Below the pieces are notes generated by a model, which did not search any database, was not told the DNA's origin, and was given only the letters and a program-made list of their open reading frames with translations. From Eriocheir sinensis (Eukaryota; Arthropoda; Malacostraca; Decapoda; Varunidae): a stretch of 64,000 nucleotides of DNA. Both the position numbers and the translations under genes were made by a program. Numbering within the stretch: the first letter of the stretch is position 1; every line of letters begins with the position of its first letter. The stretch spans positions 5,470,866 through 5,534,865 of the forward strand of contig NC_066529.1 in assembly GCF_024679095.1 (NCBI RefSeq). The letters run 5' to 3'. Positions 36,468-49,429 of the stretch are shown one piece after another.

Positions 36468-37395
36468 CCGACTGCTTTCCTGATGGTGTAAATAATGCCT
36501 CGGTTTATAAAAGTTTATCCGTGAGTTATGGCACTTGGTCGAGTAATATCAACTCGGCGCGGAGAAATACTGCAGTTCGTGTTTCTGCTTATAAGTTCTT
36601 GGCTGTCTTGGCGCGCTGCTTCCGCTTCCTGCTGTGTGTTTGCGCGTTGCTGATTGGCCGTGTGATACAACGATAAGCGAACTGAAATGAATACGCATCA
36701 GTCTGTGCAGAAAATCTCAAATACCATTCGTGTTTGCGGGGAATAACAACAAAATAAAAACGAATAATGATCTGAATTGCAAATTGATAAATGACTCGAG
36801 TTAATCCCATACTTTTCCACGCACCCCAGCAGGATGTTATCAAAATAATACACTCATTGCGAAAAAAATAAAAAAAATCTTAAAATTGTTTCAGTAATTT
36901 ACAGGAGTGCGGCACATGAAAGCACAGGCATAATTCACACTAGCGCATTCTTTTTTTTTTTTTAACTGATGCTTTGCAGGAAAGGAAAGATCATTTCTCA
37001 CGCTGCAGACACTACACACCCAAACACATAATGAACTTTATCTTGCTTACCAAAAAGTGCTTTGTAACACTTATACACACCAAAGTTGCAAATTAACTAC
37101 ACTAATGCTTTGCAAATCTAATATCCAGTGAATAAACATGAAAATATCGTCAAGAATTGCTGCACTAAAAAGAAGAGGCCATTCAGAAACGTGCATATTT
37201 TTTTCGGCTTCATTCACCATAACGCGGAGTAGAGATTCTCACGCCACACATGGTTTAGCTCCGAGCTCCTCCCTCGCTGGACGCAGAGACGCAACGAGGA
37301 ACACACGACGTATGCGAACCGAGGCTGCGGGGGAAGAGGGTAGAGGGAGTTGACTTGACATTCTTCAGACACGGACACAATCAAGTCCCAATCCT
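36467..37395. other. Gene-free unique DNA
   Basis: Mixed to AT-rich DNA with a T14 run near 36951. Short frames on both strands have no recognisable domain. Confidence 0.5.
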
Positions 37396-37398
37396 TGT

Positions 37399-37426
<28 letters not shown>
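37399..37426. repeat. (TC)14 microsatellite
   Basis: A perfect TC run. Confidence 0.94.
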
Positions 37427-37430
<4 letters not shown>

Positions 37431-37463
37431 CGTTTATCTTTGTATCTGGTTATTCGTATGCAG

Positions 37464-37464
<1 letters not shown>

Positions 37465-37515
<51 letters not shown>
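37465..37515. repeat. (GT)25 microsatellite
   Basis: A perfect GT run. Confidence 0.96.
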
Positions 37516-37516
<1 letters not shown>

Positions 37517-37589
37517 CGTAATTCCAATGTTATTCTTTCTTTCTCTCGTTGTGTACCGGCTTTAAGTGTAAGTGTGTGTGTGTTCCTTT

Positions 37590-37690
37590 CTTTTCCCTTC
37601 TATCATCTTTCTTTTCCTTTCTTTCATCTTTCTCTTCCCTTCTTTCATCTCTCTTTCCCCTCCTTTCATCAATCTTTCCTCTTCCTTTTA
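37590..37690. repeat. Decayed TTCC/TTTCATC pyrimidine repeat
   Basis: Units of the form CCTTCTTTCATCTTTCTCTT recur about every 21 bp for four to five copies. Confidence 0.75.
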
Positions 37691-37874
37691 TCTCTGTGTG
37701 TGTGTGTCAGTGTTCCGAGTAATGTCATGCACTCACTCACAGCCACCCACAAAAAAACGCCGCTTCTTAACAATGGTGCTGATGCTGCCAGTGTATATAA
37801 GATAAGACAGGTATAATAAATGAATGGACGGATAAATAACAGACACCATGAATCACGGAGGAATTAATGGGAAC

Positions 37875-37962
37875 TTTTTTTTTTTTACAGCAGAGGAGAC
37901 AGTGCAAGGGCGTAAAATAAAAGAAAACAATAATGAAAAAAACAAGACCGATACTTGCTGCT
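37875..37962 (+). mobile_element. Family S element, copy 5
   Basis: Poly-T, ACAGCAGAGGAGACAGTGC, AAGGGCGT, an A-rich middle and a degenerate GATACTTGCTGCT end. Confidence 0.68.
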
Positions 37963-38039
37963 ACTTACTGATGGCATATGTGTGTATCGTTTGTGGCTGT
38001 GAAGAGTGGCGAGGACAAAAATATATATAACCCAGAAAA

Positions 38040-38739
<700 letters not shown>

Positions 38740-39033
38740 AAGAAGAGAGAGAAGAGAGAGAAGGGAAGGGAAGTTTTGTGACGGGAAGGTCGAAGATGTG
38801 ATTCACCGTTAAAGAAAAAATAAATAAGCCGAGCCGTCGACACCCACGCCCACACCCACGCCCACGCCCCCCGACACACACACTCGCGCGCCGTGTAAAT
38901 CTTAATGACGTAAAGCCGCGTTGCCTCACCGACAGAAAGTTTTGCTCCACATTCATAACCCGAAGTAAAAGACGCCGAGATAACCCGACCAACTGGACCG
39001 GCAAGGAGGTAACCCGCAGCCGTGACCTGGGCC

Positions 39034-39222
39034 GAGGAGGAGGAGGAGGAGGAGGAGGAGGAGGAGGAGGAGGAGGAGGAGGAGGAAGAGGAGGAGGAGG
39101 AGGAAAATAAAGAGGAGTTGAATAAGGAGAAGGCGGAGAAGGAGAATAAGAAGGAGAAGGATTAAAAGGATATGGAGGAGGAGGAGGAGGAGGAGGAGAG
39201 GAGGAGGAGGAGGAGGAGGAGG
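39034..39222. repeat. (GGA)n arrays
   Basis: A GGA run at 39034-39105 and a second at 39173-39222 are separated by AAGGAGAAGG-type DNA. Confidence 0.93.
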
Positions 39223-39304
39223 GCGTGTCTAAGAAATTCCACAGAGCACCTCATCCACCTCACCCTGACCTCTTCACTCCTCCGCGTCCTACTATCCTCC
39301 TCCA

Positions 39305-39351
39305 CCTCCTCCTCCTCCTCCTCCTCCTCCTCCTCCTCCTCCTCCTCCTCC
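39305..39351. repeat. (TCC)n array facing the GGA arrays
   Basis: About 15 CCT units, complementary in sense to the GGA arrays that end about 80 bp upstream, so single strands could fold back. Confidence 0.93.
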
Positions 39352-39607
39352 CACGCCTCTCACAGCAGCGTCCACATGGCAGTTGCATCATGAGGAATGT
39401 TCTAAATAAATTCTGTCCTATTGTCTTGAAACTACCATAAATCTCTCAACCTCGACTCCAGGATTACAGGCATCAATCAGTCATCGCGGAACATGAAGCT
39501 GACGACAAACACGACTTCGACGACAAGGAAAACTGCTTAAAGGTTTCACAGCAAGAATCTGACTTCGAAGGACATGACAAGCCACTCTCCACACCTGTTT
39601 CCCGCGC

Positions 39608-40455
39608 CGCGCTCAGGACAACGCAACGGAGAAGACACCCAAGGGCAGAAAAACCGTTGATGAAGAGCCTGCATGTCTTTCCGAAGGGTAACAGCTATTC
39701 CTCTTGTGACTTACTCGTTTTCTGATCCATCTCTGAGCTCATTTCCCGAAGTTCACTCAGGACAAAGGCATAAAGAAGACACCCACAAGTAAAGTATAAC
39801 CGTTGATGAAGAGCCAGTATGTCTTTCCGAAGGGTGCCAGCTATTCCTCTTGTGACTTACTCGTTTTCTGATCCATCTCTGAGCTCATTTCCCGCAGCTC
39901 ACTCAAAACAAAGGCATAAAGAAGACACCCACAAGTATAGTATAACCGTTGATGGAGAGCCTGTATGTCTTTCCGAAGGGTATCACCTATTCCTCTTGTG
40001 ACTTACTCGTTTTCTGATCCATCTCTGAGCTCATTTCCCGAAACTCACTCAGAACAAAGGTATAAAGAAGACACCCACAAGTATAGTATAACCGTTGATG
40101 AAGAGCCTGTATGTCTTTCCGAAGGGTGTCACCTATTCCTCTTGTGACTTACTCGTTTTTTGATCCAGGTTTATCTCTTAAGCTCATTTCCCGAAGCTCA
40201 CTCAGACCAAAGGCATAAAGAAGACACCCACAAGTATAGTATAACCGTTGATGAAGAGCCTGCATGTCTTTCCGAAGGGTATCAGCTATTCCTCTTGTGA
40301 CACTCGTTTTCTGATCCAGGTTTATCTCTAAGCTCATTTCCCGAAACTCACTCAGAACAAAGGCATAAAGAAGACACCCACAAGAGCCTGTATATGTCTT
40401 TCCGAAGGGTATATCAGCTCTCTTACTGTAGATACTTACTCGTTTTCCTCTGCAG
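39608..40455 (+). repeat. 146-bp tandem array, about 5.7 copies
   Basis: ACCGTTGATGRAGAGCC marks units at 39653, 39799, 39945, 40091 and 40244, spaced 146, 146, 146 and 153 bp. The 7-bp excess is an inserted GGTTTAT near 40168 that the following unit also shares. The first unit is partial and the last has lost ATAGTATAACCGTTGATG. Each unit has TGTCTTTCCGAAGGGT and CTTGTGACTTACTCGTTTTC. The unit length is not a multiple of three, so frames change every copy and no protein is inferred. Confidence 0.96.
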
Positions 40456-40509
40456 GTATATCACGTTTCACGACATTCCCTTCCATTCGCTTCTAACCTT
40501 CTTGTTTTG

Positions 40510-41060
40510 TTTTGTTTTCTCTCTCTCCAGCCGGTCTTCCTATCTTTTAACCCGATCCCTTCCCCTTCTCATGCCGTTATTTTTCTCACCTTCTCTTCGC
40601 TTCACTCCGCTATCTTCCACAATTTATTACTACTGCTTTATTTTATCTTCAGCCGGCCTTCCCTTCCCTTGTCTTCAGCTTCCCTTACCCTCCCTTCACC
40701 CCTTCAGATTCCCTTTCCTTCGTTTCGTTGCTGCTACTTGGTCTCTCTCCAGCCGGCCAACCCTTCACTTAATTCAGTTCCTATACGGTACCCTTTCATA
40801 TGTCTTCAGTTTCCTTCCCTTCCCTTCCATTCATCCCTTTAGATTGCCCCTTCTTACAGCTTGTTTTCATTGCAGTCGGCCTTTCCTTCACTCAATTCAG
40901 TCTCTACGGTACTCTTACATAAGTCTTCAGTTTCCTTCCCTTCCCTTCCATTCATCCCTTTAGATTGCCCCTTCTTACAGCTTGTTTTCATTGCAGTCGG
41001 CCTTCCCTTCTCTTAAAATCCAATCTCTTCCTCTTCTCTTGTCAGTTTTCCTTCCTTCCC
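40510..41060 (+). repeat. Decayed tandem array, period about 121 bp
   Basis: TCTTCAGTTTCCTTCCCTTC begins at 40803 and 40924 and the next 85 bp are nearly identical, including CTTACAGCTTGTTTTCATTG. Older units share TCCAGCCGG or TCAGCCGG near 40528, 40650 and 40750. The array adjoins the 146-bp array. Confidence 0.88.
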
Positions 41061-41099
41061 TTCCATTCCGCACTTTCCCTTTCCTTCCCAGCACGAGCA

Positions 41100-42180
41100 T
41101 TTCTGTCGCTGTACAATAACACAAGTGACATGGCAGAGAAGAATATATAGGCCATGAATCTAAATTATTTCCACGTATCGTTCAGGACAAAGGAAAGGGG
41201 GAAGGTGCAAGCTTAGACCAACGAAAAGTACATTCTATCAAGGTAATAATTTACACGAAGAAAAGATGAACGATAGGCGTGTGATCCATTGTCGATACTC
41301 TGAGGCGGACGGACAAAAAAGTAGAGGCATAAAAGGTTAGGAAACAGTCAAGACACGTAGTTAGAAATTTCAACACAGCCGTAGGATTCAAGAAACATTT
41401 TCCAAGTAGTCGTGAGATTCGAAACGTACGGAGAATTCACCAAGGCTCTTCAAACTAGTCAGAGGATTCAGTGAACAATTTCAAAACAGTCGTGGCAGCC
41501 AAAAATGGGAGAAGGATCCACTAAAAAACTCCAAATATAATCAAAGTGTTCATTTCATGGCTTCAAAACTGCCATACGATTAACTAAACTATTTCAAAAC
41601 ATCAAAAGGGAGGTGAGTGTTAAATAAGGAGAAGGGAAGGCTATGTGTGGGAGGGAGAAAGAGAGGATACGAGTGGATTTGAGACGGGGAGAAGGAAGGA
41701 TGAGTAATAACGAGAAAAGGAGAAAACTGGAAAGAATATGTTATGTGCGGATTTCCTAAACATCCACAAGCAGACAAATCCTTCACGGCGGCAACTCGAT
41801 CTTCTCACGGGAATGTAGATTTACGAGAGAGCCGCTGAGTGACGAGAAATTCAAGGAAACTTTGGAGTCGACGGGTCATTCTGCATTCCGCACTCCACGT
41901 TTCGCTGCAGAAAAGACTGGAACAAGGGCATACACTCCCAAAGCACGGAGGGCTGAGGCCGCGCTGTAATCTCGCTGAGGCCGGTCTGCAATTTACGTCC
42001 ATGAGCTTATTCGCCGCTCGAGCTCGTCCATCCCCTGAGCATCACTTCCCTGTATTCCCTGCGTGGAGACTTTGAGGCGATTGGAGGTTCATCGAATTAA
42101 ACCCACGATTACGGAGCGGTATCTAGTGTTGTTAAATATTGCGTGTGGCGAATTATCTTATCTATAACTATGTCTATGTG
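41100..42180. other. Gene-free stretch
   Basis: Unique DNA. A loosely repeated phrase, TTCAAAACAGTCGTGGCAGC or TTCAAACTAGTCAGAGGATT, recurs with 40-60-bp spacing over 41365-41585, a very decayed tandem. A GC-richer part at 41830-42075 has short frames on both strands without a known family. Confidence 0.45.
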
Positions 42181-42194
42181 CGTTTCTTCTATCC

Positions 42195-42254
42195 CTCTCT
42201 CTCCCTCTCCCTCTCTCTCCCTCTCCCTCTCCCTCTTCCTCTCTCTCTCTCTCT
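42195..42254. repeat. CT-rich imperfect microsatellite
   Basis: TCTC and CCCTCTCC units. Confidence 0.88.
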
Positions 42255-42347
42255 AATACCCAATTTTCATCTAAAGCGAGCTCCGGATAGCCACTGCATA
42301 CCTCTGAAGATAAGCCGATTTCTGATACAGCGAAGAAGAAAACACCA

Positions 42348-42459
<112 letters not shown>

Positions 42460-42574
42460 ATATATGATGATGACCAAAACAAAGCAGCAGGGGGCTATGA
42501 AAGAATGTCGGCGAAAGGTTGACAGCAATTTTCTCTCAAGGTTATACAGAAAAGAATTGTTGTCCGTGAATCAG

Positions 42575-42580
<6 letters not shown>

Positions 42581-42654
<74 letters not shown>
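42581..42654. repeat. (AC)37 microsatellite
   Basis: A perfect AC run of 74 bp. Confidence 0.97.
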
Positions 42655-42656
<2 letters not shown>

Positions 42657-42659
42657 AAA

Positions 42660-43134
42660 GCCTGTATACACGCTCTAAGGCCTAAACATAACGGTGAAAC
42701 GAGCCGCACCGCAATTTCACAGAAGGCAATTTCGTGCATTTCAAGAAACCTTTTATTTGTGGTCCTGAGACTTTCCATACTATCAGACAATAACTCTGAA
42801 TAAAACTGTGACGCATTGGTGTCATTATCATAATTAACGTAGAAATATCTTGAAAAGTTCAGCAAATGAGCATTGATAAAAAGAAACTAGTAATAATAAT
42901 CCGAATTTGTATCGCCTTGAAAATTAGAAGCGAGAATCTGACAAAAAAATAATGATAGTAATTACACAAAAAAGTAATGGAACAATGAATGCCACACAGC
43001 TCAAACTTATGAGATTCTGAAAGATTGCAATATTGCTAACGACAAAACAAAACATAACGAAGAGTAAAATCAAGAATATTGGACGAGAAAAATAAGAAAA
43101 ATATTAGTAATGGCAAGAAAATATTAAAATTAAG

Positions 43135-43135
<1 letters not shown>
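42660..43135. other. Gene-free AT-rich DNA
   Basis: No frame, repeat family or element is recognised. Confidence 0.5.

Positions 43136-43194
<59 letters not shown>
43136..43194. repeat. (AC)29 microsatellite
   Basis: A perfect AC run. Confidence 0.97.
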
Positions 43195-43195
<1 letters not shown>

Positions 43196-43329
43196 CAAGT
43201 TAATTAAGGTGAGCGGGGCGGCCATTGCTTAGACACGTCCCTCACACCTGTAATTAAGACGCCCGGTGGCACGAGGCATGGACCCCCCCGCCTCGCACAC
43301 CTTGTCTCTGCGCGGGCGAGCAGATGATG

Positions 43330-43660
43330 AGGTGCGGGGCGGTAGTGCAAACTTTTCGAAATTAATCAATAGCAACACATTTATTACTTTATATAAGAGG
43401 CCGAGCGAGTCTACTTTATGAGCAGTGGTTAGACGAGTCATGCAACAGCAGAGTAAAGTTTTCGTAATCAAGAGACAATTACTTACTTATATTCAGAGGT
43501 TACTTTATGAAGCGTTAAGTGGGTGGACATTATGAACCATGGTGGAAGGAGACCCGAGGCGATAGTGTAAACATTTCTGAATAAATTTGCGACGTAGGTT
43601 TTTATTTTATGGTTTAAAAGGAGGTAAGTGGAGCTAAATTATGAATATTGGCCCGATAAT
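43330..43660 (+). repeat. Very decayed tandem duplication of about 230 bp
   Basis: GGCGGTAGTGCAAACTTTTC near 43339 is echoed by GGCGATAGTGTAAACATTTC near 43558. Both are followed by A/T-rich DNA, TTTATT, and AAGAGGCCGAGCGAGTCTA or AAAGGAGGTAAGTGGAGCTA. Confidence 0.45.
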
Positions 43661-43684
43661 GCACCAGAATATATACATGCACAC

Positions 43685-43852
<168 letters not shown>

Positions 43853-43965
43853 CTAATTACAACTCTGACGAAAGAAGCGACAAGAGAATGAAGCGGGAAC
43901 AAGAATTAATGCTTGAATAAACAAACAAGAAATGTAACAACGAACGACAATAAAAATCAAGACTT

Positions 43966-43969
<4 letters not shown>

Positions 43970-44038
<69 letters not shown>
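43970..44038. repeat. (GT)34 microsatellite
   Basis: A perfect GT run. Confidence 0.97.
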
Positions 44039-44041
<3 letters not shown>

Positions 44042-44596
44042 AGAGCGTCAAATAAAAGTGGTGACAGCAAGAATATGAAGCTAAAGGAGACGAAAGATTG
44101 ATTGAGGTTTTGTCGCTCCGCCTGTGAGGGAGGAAAAGCCAGGGGGTCACGGGGAGGAGGGCGGGCCACGGCTTATGGTCTCGTGAGTAATGCAGGAACA
44201 CCCGAGATTATGGACCAAAGGGTGACTAAAAGCAATGGAAGTGGAAGAGACGAGAGTGGGAGATGGATCGTAACTGGTTTTAGGGCGGAGGATATGAAGA
44301 AAGAGGAAGAGAAGGAGGACGAGGAAGCATGAAACTTGAAAACATGAAATGACAGGCGGGAAAAAGAAAGTTGGCTCATAACATCGCGGGCCGTTTTAGT
44401 GATATAATCAGTTCGTTATACACCTAAGATGCTTGCAAAGTTTGTTAGGGCACTTGCGGTACGTGCGTCCGGGTACATTTGGATGAGAAGGACGAGGAAC
44501 AAGAGGACAAGTCGAAGAGGACGAGGACGAGGGCGATGATTAGGAGGAGGACGACGAGGAGGAGGAGACAATCGTAATATAAATGTTTATCGTATG

Positions 44597-44775
44597 CAAC
44601 GTTGGCAGATTGTCGTACTCCGCATCCTATGCTTGCCGATTTCCGACCCAAAACTGCCTCCTCGACCCCAATAATTGCCTTCATATATAGTTGTCGTTAA
44701 AAGTTAATTATTGGTGTTTTTTGGCAATAGCGGTGACTCAGAAACCGGTAAATACGAGACTCTGAGTACGATAAT
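44597..44775 (+). mobile_element. MITE-like element, copy 2
   Basis: The left end CAACGTTGGCAGATTGTCGT matches the family terminus. The right end GAGTACGATAAT is the inverted repeat but the outermost bases are lost. The interior GATTTCCGACCCAAAACTGC and CTCCTCGACCCCAATAA agrees closely with the reverse of copy 3. Confidence 0.78.
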
Positions 44776-44779
44776 GAGT

Positions 44780-45585
44780 TCGTGTGGTTCTTTCCTCACC
44801 CGTCCGTCGTCCACACTGCCTCATAGGGGGCCTTCTCGCCTCTACTCCTCTTTTCCGATGCTGATATGAGCGTAACAACCTTTCTCATCGACTAGTTCTT
44901 CTCTCATATAAGAAAACGCTTGCATAATATAATGGATCTAAAAAGATTCTATTCCGCCTAGGTCCACCCACAGCATCTGGGCCAAAACGGAGAGTAAACT
45001 GAATAGTGTGCATTAAAAACAAAATCAAGAAACGACTAACAAACGGGGGTGTGGTGGGACGTGAATATACGAAGGAAAGGAGTGTGCTTGTTGAGATCCC
45101 GCCGTTAAATTATAAGCAAACTTTGGATGCTCATGTCACACGGTGGTTTAGGCTTCAACACGATGAGGGAGTTGAAGCAAAAACTATATATACCTTTTTT
45201 TTGGACAATTCACCGTTCCTGATGCATTAGTGATATAATTAGATCGAATTTGGAAGCAAGAGAGAGAGAGGAAGAAGACATGAGAAAGGTTAAGTAAATG
45301 GTGAGGCAAATGGAAGCAAAACAGAATAAAGGACGAGCGAAAGGAAAAGGAACCTTGTTGAGAGTATGAAGAAGAAGAAAAAATGAAGAAAAAGAAAATC
45401 ATGACAAAAAAAGAAAGAAAAATCAAAACAGAGATGGGAATAAAGATAAAAAAAGACCTAAAGAGCACAAGTGAAGCGCCAAGAACTGCCTCATCGCGAC
45501 ACACAAGGTCCCGAGAGTCAGCAACGAGACGAGGCAGAAAAAAAGACGTCAGTGCTGGAAGAGATAAAAACTAGATTGAACAAGG
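44780..45585. other. Gene-free stretch
   Basis: Mixed, then purine-rich DNA. A 74-residue plus-strand frame at 45006-45230 has ordinary composition but no family that I recognise. Confidence 0.45.
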
Positions 45586-45588
45586 CTC

Positions 45589-45705
45589 GTAGTGGTGGTG
45601 GTGGTGGTGACGGTGGTGGCGGTGGTGTCGCGGGGCTCTGGTGACGCTAAGAGGAGGTCAAGGTGTGCTAGGTGAGTCCCCGCCCCTCCACCACCACCAC
45701 CGCCA
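45589..45705. repeat. (GGT)n and facing (ACC)n patches
   Basis: GGTGGTGGTGGTGG with CGG variants at 45589-45631 and CCACCACCACCACC at 45687-45703 are inversely complementary and about 55 bp apart. Confidence 0.85.
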
Positions 45706-45719
45706 CAATGCAGAGGTCA

Positions 45720-46790
45720 CCCGCCCTTCTATTCCTCCCTCCTTCCCCTTACCCCTCCTTCACAACATCCTTTCTTTCCTCCATCTCTCTCTTTCTTCTT
45801 TACCTCGTCATATAACTTTGCCAGAGCTAGGTTGACGATATGCTAAAGTACGATATTCAGTGCGGTATGGTCGATTTAAAGACAGACAGCACGGTATGGT
45901 ATAAGTATTGTTACGATAAGACAATGAAAAACGGTAACAATCTCGAGCAGTATCTACAGAACCTAACCGCCTATGTTGGCTCCTGCTGCAAGAACAAATG
46001 ACTTGCTTCATAACATCATGCAAAACCAAGCGAAACATGGCGATAAACGAGCAGTAGTCTACAAAACACTGGGACGGTAAATAAAAGTGGCATTAAGGAA
46101 GGAAAGAAGACCCGGGACATTGTATCTCTTGGGCCAATATTCAATACCCTACTGTAAGGCTGCATGTGGCGCACTTTCACTGTTTTGTTACTTGTAGAGA
46201 CGACTGGATAACTGTATCGCACATGCACCTTCAACACAAAGATTGTATAGATCGCATAGCTCGTGTGGCTTGCAATATGTTTCATACACATACATAAAAC
46301 TAGGTCATGCATAATTTTCAAATCATATACAGCATTATTCGAAAGAGCAAAATCATATTTGTCTATATTATCTCGAGCGAAATTTTCACTGAAGTAAAAA
46401 TTTAATTATGACGAGCCAATGGGTGTGACGTGGGCCGCAGCGGAGCAACGGGATGGAAGGTTAGTTTGTGGAGGTTCGGAAAAAAAAATTGTATTCCTGC
46501 CACTGAGAGCTGAGAGTCCGCTATAAATATATCCTTAATACTGTCTGGTGCTCAGCTGTCTACAAGAACCAAGGGCCAACCAAAATATTATTGATAGGTA
46601 CAGAAAAGATGCAGAGTGATGGTACGACATTTGACCATAGCTACTGTCCGGCACGCAGCAAGTCGAGGTTCAGGACGAATTAAAGGTAATGTAAATCTAA
46701 TCTGGTACGAAGATCACAGAAAAATACCTTACATGGAACAATAGATTACTGAACCGTACTGCCAACTTTACTCTTTACATTCCTCCTGTT
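45720..46790. other. Gene-free stretch
   Basis: Pyrimidine-rich to 45800, then unique AT-rich DNA. Nothing is recognised. Confidence 0.45.
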
Positions 46791-47110
46791 TTTCCTTTTC
46801 TCCTTCCCCTCTATCTTTTTCTCCATCCTTCTTTCCCTCTATTTATTTTTGTCCTTCTTATTCTATCCCTTTTCTCTCTAAAAACTTTCATTCTCGCCTC
46901 CCTCTATCCAGCTCGCTATTCACCCCTCTCTCTCCCTCTATCTCAATATATTCTTCCTTTATCTTTCCCTCTATATCTCACTTCCTCCTTTTATTCATTC
47001 CTTTCTCTCATTTTCTTTCTATTTTCTTCCACTCCTTTCTTCCTTATTTCCAGTTTTTCTTTATTTTTTTCTTCCTTCCTTTTCTCCTTCCTTCCTTCCC
47101 TTTCTCACTA
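46780..47110. repeat. Pyrimidine-rich low-complexity block
   Basis: TTCC, CTTTT and CCCTCTAT-type units without a clear period. Confidence 0.75.
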
Positions 47111-47570
47111 AACCCGATCTCATCTCTCAAGTACTTCCTCTACTAACCTTAAATCCTCCCCAAGCAATACTAAACCTGCCTCAACAGCCATTTTCACCTT
47201 CTTCAGATACAAAGGAAAGTGACCACATCATAAAAATCGGACTGGATATCTATACACCCCACTACCACCTTACCACCACTCGCATCCCGTCAGACCGGTC
47301 TATGGGCTGTATACTTGGGTCTCCATCGCCGGCTACACTTTCTTATTGTCGACCCGGTGCCCAGCTGGCCTCTATGGTTACATTAAGCAGCATACCTCAT
47401 CCTTAGCTACTGCCACTGACCTACATACTCCACACTCCTGCTCCACTACGGGAAGTATCTGACACGGGGAGAGCAGGGATCGAGGGGCGGGGATTGACGG
47501 GTGAGTGTGTCGGGTCTTTTGCTGCGCATGTTGAGTGATTGCACCAGAGAGGGGAGTGATGTGTATGGGT

Positions 47571-47755
<185 letters not shown>

Positions 47756-47849
47756 ACCTGCTCATCTAATTTTTATGATCAAGGTCACACCTGGAAGCTG
47801 GTGGGTTTCTAATCTGATGAAAAATATTAAACGGTTTGCTTGTTACGGA

Positions 47850-48880
<1,031 letters not shown>

Positions 48881-48884
48881 GCGC

Positions 48885-49060
48885 TTTAGTGGTATAGCGG
48901 TTATCCATTCGACCAATGATATTACCTTCCCAAGTAAAAAAAATACTTGGTAGGTCATATTAGGAGTAGAAGTATAGAATGGATAACCTAAGCAACCGAT
49001 TGGCAACCCAGGGCAAACAGAGAATCAGGTGTGGGAATTAAATTTGAACCCTTGCCGAAG
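48885..49060 (+). mobile_element. Possible tRNA-like SINE remnant
   Basis: GCGCTTTAGTGGTATAGCGG resembles the 5' part and A-box of a tRNA. AATTTGAACCC near 49040 resembles a B-box (GGTTCGAATCC). The spacing of about 140 bp is too long for a tRNA gene, but the insertion between them is itself an inverted repeat. The assignment is weak. Confidence 0.25.
48899..48988. repeat. Imperfect inverted repeat (hairpin)
   Basis: GGTTATCCATTC at the left end is the exact reverse complement of GAATGGATAACC at the right end. Near the centre CCAAGTA and TACTTGG flank seven A. The intermediate ATATTACCTTCCCAAGTA pairs with TACTTGGTAGGTCATAT with few mismatches. Confidence 0.85.
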
Positions 49061-49229
49061 CAGGATGAAATACACCGATATCAGAGAAGTAAAGTAGAAG
49101 TAAAAGATAAGTACAAGATAGGGATATATGAATAACCCAGGTGTTTGGCATTAGAACACCTTAAACTACATAAAAAGGAAAATACACATCGCCAACATGC
49201 AGGTAAATGTGAGCCGCATGTACTTCGCT

Positions 49230-49408
49230 GCCGACTCTGGGCCACGACAACCTAGCGACTCAGGGTACACGAGATCTTGGATGTGAAATGTTGATGTGAA
49301 AAGGTCGCACATGACTGGAAAGAGGCCAAGAAACGATCGCCGGATGCTGAGTCGGTACAGTGTGAAGGGGGCCTAAAAGTCACTGGGTTGTCGTGGCCCA
49401 GAGTCGGC
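49230..49408. mobile_element. Foldback / MITE-like element
   Basis: GCCGACTCTGGGCCACGACA and the next bases at the left are matched by the reverse complement at the right end, giving 31-bp arms with about two mismatches and about 117 bp between them. Just outside and inside the right arm, GTCGGYRCRGTGTGAASGGG followed by CCTAA occurs twice. No coding frame is present. Confidence 0.75.
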
Positions 49409-49429
49409 GCGGTGTGAACGGGCCTAAGA

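Noticed and set aside
39608..40455. CRISPR array
   Set aside because: Repeats are contiguous 146-bp units without unique spacers and the DNA is eukaryotic.
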